From NCBI RefSeq assembly GCF_025996515.1, contig NZ_BLRH01000060.1:682001-746000 (forward strand): DNA of 64,000 nt, read 5' to 3'. A program made the translations under genes and the position numbers. Within the stretch, counting starts at the first letter, position 1; each line of letters opens with the position of its first letter. This stretch comes from Rhizohabitans arisaemae (GTDB lineage: Bacteria > Actinomycetota > Actinomycetes > Streptosporangiales > Streptosporangiaceae). Under the pieces are notes generated by a model. It saw only the letters and a list, made by a program, of their open reading frames with translations, was not told the origin of the DNA and did not search any database. Positions 16,434 to 24,299 of the stretch are shown here, in pieces.

Positions 16434-17300
16434 TCACGACCATGCGTAGAAACCCTGTCCGGATTTGCGGCCCAGCTCGCCCCGGGCCACCTTCTCGCGC
16501 AGCAGCCGGGGCGGCTCGAAGCGGTCGCCCAGAGTGCTGTGCAGGTACTCGGCGATCGCCAGGCGGACGTCCAAGCCCACCAGGTCGGTCAGCTTGAGCG
16601 GGCCCATCGGGTGGCGATACCCGAGCCGCATCGCGTCGTCGATCGCCTCCGGCTCGGCGACCCCCTCCTCGACCATCCGGATCGCCTCCAGGCCGAGCAG
16701 CACCCCCAACCGGCTGCTGGCGAACCCCGGCGAATCCCGGACGACCACGTCCTTCTTGCCCAGCAGGCGGGTCCAATCCCGCGCCAGGCCCAGGGTCTCC
16801 TCGGCAGTCTCCGGGGCCACGACCAGCTCGACCAGCTCGGACGCCGGCACCGGGTTGAAGAAATGCATCCCGAGGAATCGACCCGGACGCTCCAGTACGG
16901 CGGCGAGCGCGGTGACCGAGAGCGAGCTGGTGTTGGTGGCCAGGACGGTGTCCGCGCCCACCGCGGCCTCGGCCGCGGTGAGCATCCGGGTCTTCAGCGC
17001 GGCGTCCTCGGGCACCGCCTCCACGACCAGGTCGGCCGACTGAGGCAGTGACTCCACCCCGCAGGCCGTACGGACCCGCTCCAGGACCGGCTCGACCCCC
17101 TCGGCGAGGGCACCGCGCTCCGCCGCGCGCCGCAGGCCGAGCGCGACCCGGTCCCGTGCCGCCGCGGCGGCCTTCTCGTCGCTCTCGATCACCGTCACCT
17201 CGGCACCGGCGACCGCGAACACCTGGGCGATACCCGCGCCCATCCGCCCGCCGCCGATCACACCGACGCTTTTCGGCACACCCGTCATCGGGGCGCTCAC
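16434..17300 (-). CDS. paaH: PaaH, 3-hydroxyadipyl-CoA / 3-hydroxyacyl-CoA dehydrogenase
   Basis: The roughly 288-residue NAD-dependent enzyme shows VGVIGGGRMGAGIAQVFA (NAD-binding) and TNTSSLSVTALA, then the catalytic His segment GMHFFNPVP. The C-terminal domain includes DSPGFASSRLG and GRKSGQGFY. In this setting it oxidises 3-hydroxyadipyl-CoA near the end of phenylacetate breakdown. The GTG at 17300 overlaps the paaJ stop (GTGA) and fits the overlap habit of this operon; an ATG at 17288 is the alternative and would give 284 residues. Confidence 0.88.
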   Translation of the reverse strand: MSAPMTGVPKSVGVIGGGRMGAGIAQVFAVAGAEVTVIESDEKAAAAARDRVALGLRRAAERGALAEGVEPVLERVRTACGVESLPQSADLVVEAVPEDAALKTRMLTAAEAAVGADTVLATNTSSLSVTALAAVLERPGRFLGMHFFNPVPASELVELVVAPETAEETLGLARDWTRLLGKKDVVVRDSPGFASSRLGVLLGLEAIRMVEEGVAEPEAIDDAMRLGYRHPMGPLKLTDLVGLDVRLAIAEYLHSTLGDRFEPPRLLREKVARGELGRKSGQGFYAWS

Positions 17301-18487
17301 ACCCTTTCCACGATCATCGCGACACCCTGGCCGACGCCGACGCAGAGGGTGGCCAGGCCGTGCCGGGCGCCCTCCCGCTCCAACCTGCCCAGCAGGGTGA
17401 GCAGGATGCGGGCGCCGGAGCAGCCGAGGGGATGCCCCAGCGCGATGGCGCCTCCGTCGGCGTTGACCAGGGCGTCGTCCAGCTTGAGACGCCGGATGAC
17501 CGCGAGGGCCTGTACGGCGAACGCCTCGTTCAGCTCCACGGCGCCCAGATCGTCCACGCTCAGGCCCGCCCGGGCCAGCGCCTTCTCGGCGGCGGGGACC
17601 GGCCCGAGACCCATGATGTGCGGCTCCACCCCGGCCGAGGCCGAGGTGACGATCCTGGCCCGGGGCGTGAGCCCGTACCGGCGTACGGCGTCCTCGCTCG
17701 CCAGCACCAGGGCGGCGGCACCGTCGGAGAGCGGGGAGGAGGAGCCCGCGGTGACCACGCCGCCGGACCGGAAGATGGTCCGCAGCCGCCCGAGTCTCTC
17801 CAGGCTCGTGTCGGCCCGGGGGCCTTCGTCGCGGGTTACCTCGCCGTCGCGCACCGGGACCGGCACGATCTCGGCGGTGAACCGTCCGGCCTCCTGAGCC
17901 GCGAGGGCCCGCCGATGGCTGCGGAGGGCGAAGGCGTCTGACTCGTCCCGGGTGATGCCGTCGAGCGCGGCCACCTCCTCGGCGGTCTCCCCCATGGACA
18001 GGGTGGCCTTCCCGCCGTCGACGTCGGCGAAGCGCGGGTTGGTGAACCGCCAGCCGAGCGAAGTGTCGGCGATCTCGCCGGGTTTGGCCCACGGCGTCCC
18101 CGGCTTGGCCATCACCCAGGGCGCGCGGGTCATGGACTCCACCCCGCCCGCCACGGCGAGCTCCGCCTCACCGGAGCGGATCGCCTGGGCGGCGGAGGCC
18201 ACCGCGGTGAGCCCGGAGGCGCACAGCCGGTTCACCGTGTAGCCGGGCACGGTGTGCGGCAGGCCCGCGAGCAGCACCGCCATCCGCGCCACGTCCCGGT
18301 TGTCCTCGCCCGCCTGGTTGGCCGCACCGAGCACGACCTCGTCGATCGCCTCCGCGGGCACGCCCGCGCGCCGTACCGACTCCCCCACCACCAGGGCGGC
18401 CAGATCGTCGGGGCGTACGGCGGCCAGCGCGCCGCCGTACCGGCCCACCGGCGTCCGCGCCCCGTCGACCAGGAACACCTCAGACAT
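17297..18487 (-). CDS. paaJ: PaaJ, 3-oxoadipyl-CoA/acetyl-CoA thiolase
   Basis: The 396-residue thiolase has the active-site Cys in NRLCASGLTAVASAAQAI (about residue 89), the NEAFAVQAL His-loop neighbour, and the C-terminal GHPLGCSGAR plus CVGVGQG cysteine motif. It cleaves 3-oxoadipyl-CoA to succinyl-CoA and acetyl-CoA, the last step of the pathway; other thiolytic substrates cannot be excluded from sequence. The ATG at 18487 lies inside the last codons of paaN (8-nt overlap). It forms one transcription unit with paaN and paaH. Confidence 0.88.
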   Translation of the reverse strand: MSEVFLVDGARTPVGRYGGALAAVRPDDLAALVVGESVRRAGVPAEAIDEVVLGAANQAGEDNRDVARMAVLLAGLPHTVPGYTVNRLCASGLTAVASAAQAIRSGEAELAVAGGVESMTRAPWVMAKPGTPWAKPGEIADTSLGWRFTNPRFADVDGGKATLSMGETAEEVAALDGITRDESDAFALRSHRRALAAQEAGRFTAEIVPVPVRDGEVTRDEGPRADTSLERLGRLRTIFRSGGVVTAGSSSPLSDGAAALVLASEDAVRRYGLTPRARIVTSASAGVEPHIMGLGPVPAAEKALARAGLSVDDLGAVELNEAFAVQALAVIRRLKLDDALVNADGGAIALGHPLGCSGARILLTLLGRLEREGARHGLATLCVGVGQGVAMIVERV

Positions 18488-20177
18488 CGACGCCCCCCGC
18501 GACGACAACCGGGCGGCGGGACTGCAGGGTGGTGAACCGGCCGGTCACGAAGGCCGGGTCCGACAGGGTGGCCCCGGCGGCCGGGTTGGCCACGCTGCCG
18601 TGGAAGTCGCTGAAGGCCGCGGACTGGTTGACGAAGATCCCGCCGGTGAGGTTCTCCGACAGGTGGACGCCGGCGTCCAGTGCGGCCTCCTCGGCCGCCG
18701 CCAGCACGTCCTCGCTGGTCGAGTGGACCGCGGCGGTCAGCGCGCCGTGCCGCCGGACCGTCTCGCGGAAGATGTTCAGGCTCTCCTCGGTGGAAGCCGT
18801 GTCGATCACGAAGGTGACGGGGCCGAACCACTCGGAGGTGTACACCTCGGTGTCGTCGGCGCCGAGCCGGGCCAGCAGCGGGGTGCGGACGGTCGCGCCC
18901 GGGTGGTCCGGGTGGTCGACCGCGGCGGACGGACGCACCGTACGGCCCGCGGCCCCGGCCTCGTCCAGACGCCGCAGCACCCCGTCGTTGACGATGGCGC
19001 CGAGCACCCCGGCGGCGCGCTGCGGGTCGCCGAGCAGCTTGTCCAGAGCGGTGCCGAGGTCGGCGGCGAACTCGTCGGGGGTCTTGACCCCCTGGTCCGT
19101 GGCGAAGCCGTCCCGGGGAACCAGCAGGTTCTGCGGGGTCGTGCACATCTGGCCGCTGTACAGGGCCAGGGAGAAGGCGAGGTTGCCGAGGAGCCCCCGG
19201 TAGTCGTCGGTCGAGTCCAGGACGACCGTGTTGAGCCCGGCTTTCTCCGTGTACACAACGGCCTGACGTGCGTGCTCCTCCAGCCAGTCCCCGAAGGCGG
19301 TCGACCCGGTGAAGTCCACGATGCGCACGTCCGGGTGGGTGGCCAGGGTCGCGGCGGTCCGCTCGTCTTGGCCCTCGGCGGCCAGCAGCACCAGGTTGGG
19401 GTCGAACCCGGCCTCGGCGAGCACCTCGCGGGCGATCCGCACGGTGACCGCGAGCGGCAGGACCGCGCGGGGGTGCGGCTTGACGATCACGGGGTTGCCG
19501 GTGACCAGGCTGGCGAAGAGACCCGGGTAGCCGTTCCAGGTCGGGAAGGTGTTGCAGGCGATCAGCAGGGACACCCCGCGCCCGACCGCGGTGAACCGCT
19601 TGTCCAGCTCCAGCGGGCCGCCCTTGCGCTGCGGCTTGCTCCACCGCACCGAGCCGGCGTGGTACTTCTGCTCGGCCCAGGCGTAGGCGACGGCCTCGAG
19701 GCCGCGGTCCTGGGCGTGGGTGCCGCCCGCCTGGAAGGCCATCACGAAAGCCTGGCCGGTGGTGTGCTGAACGGCCTGCGCGATCTCGAAGCCGGCGGCG
19801 TTGATCCGGGAGAGGATCTCTGCGGCGACGCCCGCCCGCGTGTCGGGCCCCGCGTTCCGCCAGGCGGGAGTGGCCGCCTTGGCCGCGGCCACCGCCTCGT
19901 CGGGGGTGACCCGCGGGTAGGTGACGCCCAGCTCGAAGCCGTACGGGGAGGATTCCGTCGCCGGCACCCAGCCGTCACCGGGATGTCCCTCCAGCGTGAA
20001 GGGGTTGCCGAGCTGAGCCTTGAACGCCTGCTCGCCCCGCTCCGGCGCGTCCTCGCCGTACACCGACTTGCTCGGCGACTCCGGATAGGGCGACCAGTGA
20101 TCGCGACTGCGGGTCGCTTCGACTGCTCTGTCCAGCAGCTCCTGATGGCGAGTGAAGAAGTCGGTCCGTTGCGACAT
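18480..20177 (-). CDS. paaN: PaaN-type aldehyde dehydrogenase of phenylacetate catabolism
   Basis: The 565-residue protein matches the PaaN group: an aldehyde dehydrogenase fold with a long N-terminal extension and no C-terminal MaoC hydratase domain. Visible features are LIACNTFPTWNGYPGLFAS, the NAD-site FTGSTAFGDW, and the Cys segment SGQMCTTPQNLL. In the pathway it would oxidise the ring-opened aldehyde. Fused PaaZ also hydrolyses oxepin-CoA; that activity would need a separate protein here. The ATG at 20177 has GAGGTG eight bases upstream. It is divergent from paaI, with an operator-like palindrome between them. Confidence 0.88.
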   Translation of the reverse strand: MSQRTDFFTRHQELLDRAVEATRSRDHWSPYPESPSKSVYGEDAPERGEQAFKAQLGNPFTLEGHPGDGWVPATESSPYGFELGVTYPRVTPDEAVAAAKAATPAWRNAGPDTRAGVAAEILSRINAAGFEIAQAVQHTTGQAFVMAFQAGGTHAQDRGLEAVAYAWAEQKYHAGSVRWSKPQRKGGPLELDKRFTAVGRGVSLLIACNTFPTWNGYPGLFASLVTGNPVIVKPHPRAVLPLAVTVRIAREVLAEAGFDPNLVLLAAEGQDERTAATLATHPDVRIVDFTGSTAFGDWLEEHARQAVVYTEKAGLNTVVLDSTDDYRGLLGNLAFSLALYSGQMCTTPQNLLVPRDGFATDQGVKTPDEFAADLGTALDKLLGDPQRAAGVLGAIVNDGVLRRLDEAGAAGRTVRPSAAVDHPDHPGATVRTPLLARLGADDTEVYTSEWFGPVTFVIDTASTEESLNIFRETVRRHGALTAAVHSTSEDVLAAAEEAALDAGVHLSENLTGGIFVNQSAAFSDFHGSVANPAAGATLSDPAFVTGRFTTLQSRRPVVVAGGVDV

Positions 20178-20237
20178 GTGGCTGCACCTCTTGACAGAAG
20201 GTTCTGAGTCCTGGATTACTGGATTCCCCAACAAACC

Positions 20238-20259
20238 TAACCGAATGGTCGGTCAGTTA
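20238..20259. promoter_or_regulatory. TetR-type operator between paaN and paaI
   Basis: ACCGA-ATGG-TCGGT at 20240-20253 is a perfect inverted repeat with five-base arms, flanked by outer TAAC and GTTA arms. The core CGAATGGTCGGT recurs upstream of paaA. Its position in the 102-nt divergent space fits repression of both arms by the TetR regulator at 22005. Known actinobacterial and Thermus PaaR sites are similar ACCGAC/GGTCGGT palindromes. Confidence 0.65.
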
Positions 20260-20279
20260 ACAAGGATGGCGAAGGTTTC

Positions 20280-20696
20280 ATGACGACTACCCAGGGCCCG
20301 GCCCAGCGGATGTTCGCCATGGACGTGGCGTCCCAGGCTCTGGGGATCGAGCTGCTCGAAGCCGGCGAGGGCACGGCGCTGCTCCAGATGACGGTGACCT
20401 CGACGATGGTGAACGGCCACGGCATCGCCCACGGGGGATACATCTTCCTGCTGGCGGATACCGCGTTCGCCTGCGCGTGCAACAGCCACGGACCGGTGAC
20501 CGTCGCGGCGGGCGCCGACATCGCCTTCATCACGCCTGTCCGCAAGGGGGACGTCCTGCTGGCCGAAGCGCGGGAGCTTACCCGCTTCGGCCGGAGCGGC
20601 CTCTACGACGTGACGGTCAGGCGCGGCGACGAACCGGTGGCGCACTTCCGCGGGCGTAGCCGTACCCTCAACAGCGTGGAGAGGAAATCCCCATGA
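20280..20696 (+). CDS. paaI: PaaI, hydroxyphenylacetyl-CoA thioesterase
   Basis: The 138-residue hotdog-fold thioesterase has GHGIAHGGYIFLLADTAFA, with the family's catalytic Asp and helix, then AGADIAFITPVRKGD. PaaI hydrolyses dead-end hydroxyphenylacetyl-CoA esters and rescues CoA. The stop overlaps the paaK start (ATGA), so the two are co-translated. Length equals the usual family length. Confidence 0.93.
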   Translation: MTTTQGPAQRMFAMDVASQALGIELLEAGEGTALLQMTVTSTMVNGHGIAHGGYIFLLADTAFACACNSHGPVTVAAGADIAFITPVRKGDVLLAEARELTRFGRSGLYDVTVRRGDEPVAHFRGRSRTLNSVERKSP

Positions 20697-21979
20697 ACCC
20701 CCTTGACCCGGGCGAGCGGATGACCCGCGAGGAGCTCCGCGACCATCAGCTGCGCAAACTCCGGGACACGCTCCGGCACGCCTACGACAACGTCGAGCTC
20801 TACCGGCGCAAATTCGACGAGGCCGGGGTAGGGCCCGAGGACTGCCGGACGCTCGGCGACCTGGCCCGGTTCCCCTTCACCACCAAAGCGGACCTGCGGG
20901 ACACCTACCCGTTCGGGATGTTCGCCGTCCCGATGGAGCGGGTCCGGCGGCTGCACGCCTCCAGCGGGACCACCGGCAAACCGATCGTCGTCGGCTACAC
21001 CGAGGGCGACCTGGCGATGTGGTCCGACGTCATGGCCAGGTCCATCCGGGCCGCCGGAGGCCGTCCGGGGCATAAGATCCACGTCTCCTACGGCTACGGG
21101 CTGTTCACCGGCGGACTCGGCGCCCACTACGGGGCCGAACGCCTCGGCTGCACGGTGATCCCCGCCTCGGGGGGCATGACGGCCCGCCAGGTCCAGCTCA
21201 TCCAGGACTTCAAGCCCGAGATCATCATGGTCACCCCCTCCTACATGCTCGCCCTCATCGACGAGTTCGAGCGGCAAGGCGTCGACCCGGCGACCTCCTC
21301 CTTGAAGATCGGCATCTTCGGGGCGGAGCCGTGGACCGAGGAGATGCGCCGCGAGATCGAGGAACGGGCCGGCCTGCACGCCGTCGACATCTACGGCCTC
21401 TCCGAAGTGATCGGGCCGGGCGTCGCCCAGGAATGCGTGGAGACCAAGGACGGCCTCCACATCTGGGAGGACCACTTCTACCCCGAGGTCGTCGACCCGT
21501 TCACCGATGAGACACTGGCCGACGGGGACAAGGGCGAACTGGTGTTCACCTCGCTCACCAAGGAAGCCCTCCCGATCATCCGGTACCGCACCCGGGACCT
21601 GACCCGCCTGCTCCCCGGCACCGCCCGGCCCGGATTCCGGCGGATGGAGAAGGTCACCGGACGCTCCGACGACATGATCATCCTCCGTGGGGTGAACGTC
21701 TTCCCCAGCCAGATCGAGGAGATCGTGCTGCGCACCCCCGGCGTGTCACCGCACTTCCAGCTGGAACTGGCCCGCCGAGGCCGGATGGACCACATGGTCG
21801 TACGGGCCGAAGCCCGGCCGGACAGCGACCCCGTGCAGCGGTCCGCCGCCGCGGCGTCCATCGCCAAGGAGGTCAAAGACGGCATCGGGGTGAGCGTGGA
21901 GGTCACCATCGTCGACGTCGACACCCTCGAACGGTCCGTGGGCAAACTCCGCCGTGTCCACGACCTCCGCGGGCAGTGA
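20693..21979 (+). CDS. paaK: PaaK, phenylacetate-CoA ligase
   Basis: The 428-residue adenylate-forming enzyme activates phenylacetate with ATP and CoA, the first step of the pathway. It shows the P-loop SSGTTGKPIVVGYTEGD (about residue 95), IYGLSEVIGPGVAQEC in the adenylate site, and TGRSDDMIILRGVNVFPSQIEE leading to the C-terminal lid. GGAAA-type spacing and overlap with paaI fix the ATG. It is followed 25 bases later by the TetR gene in the same direction. Confidence 0.95.
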   Translation: MNPLDPGERMTREELRDHQLRKLRDTLRHAYDNVELYRRKFDEAGVGPEDCRTLGDLARFPFTTKADLRDTYPFGMFAVPMERVRRLHASSGTTGKPIVVGYTEGDLAMWSDVMARSIRAAGGRPGHKIHVSYGYGLFTGGLGAHYGAERLGCTVIPASGGMTARQVQLIQDFKPEIIMVTPSYMLALIDEFERQGVDPATSSLKIGIFGAEPWTEEMRREIEERAGLHAVDIYGLSEVIGPGVAQECVETKDGLHIWEDHFYPEVVDPFTDETLADGDKGELVFTSLTKEALPIIRYRTRDLTRLLPGTARPGFRRMEKVTGRSDDMIILRGVNVFPSQIEEIVLRTPGVSPHFQLELARRGRMDHMVVRAEARPDSDPVQRSAAAASIAKEVKDGIGVSVEVTIVDVDTLERSVGKLRRVHDLRGQ

Positions 21980-22004
21980 TCGGCATGTTTGCCACAATGC
22001 CCGC

Positions 22005-22622
22005 ATGAGTTCCATGTCCTCTTCAGGTACCGGCGCCCGTCGCGGCCGGCCGGGCTACGACCGCGACTCCCTGCTGGAGGTGGCGGTCGGCGTCTTCAAC
22101 GAACGCGGCTACGACGGCACCGGCATGGAGGAGCTGGCCCGGCGGCTCGGCATCAGCAAATCCGCCATCTACCACCACGTGTCCGGCAAGGACGAACTGC
22201 TGGAACTCGCCGTCAACCGGGCCCTGGACGCGCTGTTCGCCGTACTCGACGAAGAGCGTGAACGGCAGGCCGACGCCACCGCCCGACTGGAGCAGACGGT
22301 ACGGCGCAGCGTCGAAGTCCTGGCGGGCGAACTCCCCTACGTCACCCTGCTGCTCCGGGTCCGCGGCAACAGCGCCGTGGAACAGCGGGCCCTGGCCCGG
22401 CGGCGCCAATTCGACCACCGCGTCGCCAAACTGGTGGCCGAAGCCGCGGCCGAAGGAGGCGTCCGCGCCGACATCGACCCCGGGCTGATCAGCAGGCTCC
22501 TCTTCGGCACCGTCAACTCCCTCGTCGAGTGGTACCAGCCGACCGGCGCCCTGCCCGTCCCCACTGTCGCCGACGCCCTCGCCACCCTGCTCTTCGACGG
22601 GCTCCGCAGCCGTTCTCGATGA
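22005..22622 (+). CDS. TetR-family regulator, probable PaaR
   Basis: The 205-residue protein has an N-terminal TetR helix-turn-helix (GYDGTGMEELARRLGISKSA, then IYHHVSGKDELLELA) and an all-helical ligand domain ending near VEWYQPTGALPVPTV. Its place after paaK, and the shared palindromes ahead of paaA and paaN/paaI, point to control of phenylacetate genes. In other bacteria phenylacetyl-CoA is the inducer of PaaR. The ATG at 22005 is used; an upstream reading would overlap paaK. Confidence 0.88.
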   Translation: MSSMSSSGTGARRGRPGYDRDSLLEVAVGVFNERGYDGTGMEELARRLGISKSAIYHHVSGKDELLELAVNRALDALFAVLDEERERQADATARLEQTVRRSVEVLAGELPYVTLLLRVRGNSAVEQRALARRRQFDHRVAKLVAEAAAEGGVRADIDPGLISRLLFGTVNSLVEWYQPTGALPVPTVADALATLLFDGLRSRSR

Positions 22623-22730
22623 GGAGAACGCTCCGTACGGCCCCTCGGCAACCCAAGGCCGCTCCCCGATAAGCCGAATATCAAGCCTTATGTGCCGCTG
22701 GGACCGACGTCCGGGCCTACACTGCGGATC

Positions 22731-23033
22731 ATGAAGCCCAACGGCACCGACCGCCGAGGCCGCGCGGGGCTTGTCATGATCGGCGTCGTCTGGCTGGCGG
22801 GCTCACTCGTTCTCCTGATGCTGACCTTGGAGTTCGGCTTCGCCTTGGCGGGTGCCGAGGCGAAAAACCTCCAGCTCGCCAGAGCGCTCGGGACCGGCGC
22901 CCTGATACTGGGTCTCGGCGGGCCGGTGATCGGCCTGCTCGCCGCCCTACTGTGGCGCAACAAGCGCGGCGTCGTCGTCTACGGCCTACTCATGGCCGCC
23001 GTCGCGGTACTGGCCCTCATGACCATGCTGTAG
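22731..23033 (+). CDS. Small membrane protein of unknown function
   Basis: The 100-residue protein has a short basic N-terminus and three hydrophobic segments, about residues 13-37, 49-68 and 77-99, with little else. No family is recognised. The ATG at 22731 (MKPNGTDRRGRAG) is preferred over an upstream start because it begins directly before the first helix. It is convergent with the universal stress protein, and a hairpin lies between them. Confidence 0.6.
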   Translation: MKPNGTDRRGRAGLVMIGVVWLAGSLVLLMLTLEFGFALAGAEAKNLQLARALGTGALILGLGGPVIGLLAALLWRNKRGVVVYGLLMAAVAVLALMTML

Positions 23034-23046
23034 AGCCGCACCGGCT

Positions 23047-23065
23047 GGGTCCACGTTGAGGACCC
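23047..23065. terminator. Hairpin between convergent genes
   Basis: GGGTCC at 23047-23052 pairs perfectly with GGACCC at 23060-23065 around a 7-nt loop, just after the small membrane gene and before the end of the convergent universal stress gene. It is probably a bidirectional terminator. Confidence 0.5.
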
Positions 23066-23120
23066 GCCCGTATGCATACCGCCACCGGGCAAGGCCGGTA
23101 GTCGCCAACGGCTGATCCGG

Positions 23121-23990
23121 CTAAGCCCTTACGATCGCGACGGCGGACCTCGCGTGATGCAGGACGCCGCGGCTGACCGAGCCGAGGATCGCGGAGGCGA
23201 ATCCGCCGCGGCCGTGGGAGCCGACGACGAGCAGATCGGCGGTCCCGGAGGCTTCGGTGAGCGCCTCGACCGGATGGGCGCAGGGCGCCTGCACCGTCAC
23301 GGTCACCTCCGGGTATTTCACCTCCCAGAGCGCCAGCTTGGCTGTGGCGATGTTGTGCTCCGCAATGCGGAGATCCTCCATGTCGTAGTCATAGGGGACC
23401 TGGGGGGCCATCCCCGGGGCGAACACCTGGACAGGCAAGTGCCAGGCATGGATCGCCCGGAGCCCGGCGCCGCGCAGCCTGGCCTGCTCGAACGCGTAGG
23501 CGAGGGCCGGTTCGCAGGCGTCGGAGTCGTCGACACCCACCACGATCTCGCCGTACACGTGTTCCGGCGTCTCCCGGACCACCACCACCGGCGCGGGCAC
23601 GTGCCCGACCACGTGCAGGCTCACCGAACCGAGGACGGCCCCGGCGAAACCGCCCAGCCCCCGGCTGCCGACGACGAGCTCGGCCGCCTCCTCCGCCTGG
23701 TCGCGGAGGACGTCGGCCGCTCCGCCTTCCACCAGGGACCGCGTCACCTCGATCCCCGGCTGCCTGGTCTTGGCGGTCGTCTCCGCGTCGGCGAGGACCT
23801 CGTCCGCGGTCCTGGTCACCTTGTCCGCCCAGCGGGGCCCGGGGAACTTGGGGGCGTCGTGCGGGCTGCGGTACACGGCGGTGACGATCCGCAGCGGCAG
23901 CCCGGCGCGAGCCGCGTCGTCGGCGGCCCATTCGATCGCCGCGGTGGCGGCCTCCGACCCGTCCGCCCCGACGATGACCGGCTTCGACAT
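23121..23990 (-). CDS. Universal stress protein, two tandem Usp domains
   Basis: The 289-residue protein has two Usp domains, about 1-140 and 145-289. Each ends in the ATP-binding G-2x-G-9x-G-S/T pattern: GSRGLGGFAGAVLGSVS and GSHGRGGFASAILGSVS. It therefore belongs to the ATP-binding UspFG-like type, common as paired-domain proteins in actinobacteria and often induced by hypoxia. The ATG follows GGAGGAAGC. A DosR-like sequence lies about 100 bases upstream at 24087-24100, consistent with dormancy-type regulation. Confidence 0.93.
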   Translation of the reverse strand: MSKPVIVGADGSEAATAAIEWAADDAARAGLPLRIVTAVYRSPHDAPKFPGPRWADKVTRTADEVLADAETTAKTRQPGIEVTRSLVEGGAADVLRDQAEEAAELVVGSRGLGGFAGAVLGSVSLHVVGHVPAPVVVVRETPEHVYGEIVVGVDDSDACEPALAYAFEQARLRGAGLRAIHAWHLPVQVFAPGMAPQVPYDYDMEDLRIAEHNIATAKLALWEVKYPEVTVTVQAPCAHPVEALTEASGTADLLVVGSHGRGGFASAILGSVSRGVLHHARSAVAIVRA

Positions 23991-24086
23991 GCTTCCTCCA
24001 GCGATTGTCCTTCCTGTCGCCTATCCAATCCGCGGCGTGATATCCGCCGACAGGGCCGGAGGTCCCGGAAAGCTTGTGGCGGAGCA

Positions 24087-24100
24087 GGGACTTTCGTCTC
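24087..24100 (-). promoter_or_regulatory. DosR/DevR-like box upstream of the universal stress gene
   Basis: GGGACTTTCGTCTC agrees at 12 of 14 positions with GGGACTTTAGTCCC, the core of the mycobacterial DosR consensus. It lies 97 bases before the Usp start, in a position suited to activation. The match is seen; regulation is inferred. Confidence 0.4.
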
Positions 24101-24228
24101 TACCCGGCGGGGGTCTTCGGGGACGGAGCACGGCACACGAATTCCGGGACGATCGTCATGCGGGCGCGGCGACGCCGTGATCACCGAATGACTCATCAGG
24201 CGCCTCAACGGTGTCGTTGCACCTGCTT

Positions 24229-24262
24229 TATACGGACGCTATACATAGCTGCTCCTTAATAT
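24229..24262 (+). promoter_or_regulatory. SARP-type direct repeat and -10 box before lipase 1
   Basis: Heptamers TATACGG (24229-24235) and TATACAT (24240-24246) start exactly 11 bases apart. Ten bases after the second comes TAATAT (24257-24262), a good -10. The same layout occurs at 33907-33940 and 34164-34197. SARP/AfsR regulators bind 11-bp-period heptamer repeats placed about 8 bp before the -10, so the SARP at 35649-38537 is the obvious candidate. The -10 lies 38 bases before the chosen ATG. Confidence 0.65.
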
Positions 24263-24299
24263 CCCTATGGCATCGTTGATCCTCAGGGAGTCGACCTCG

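Noticed and set aside
24267-24299. Earlier ATG for lipase 1
   Set aside because: It lies five bases after the apparent -10 box and would put eleven odd residues before the signal peptide; the ATG at 24300 has a proper ribosome site.
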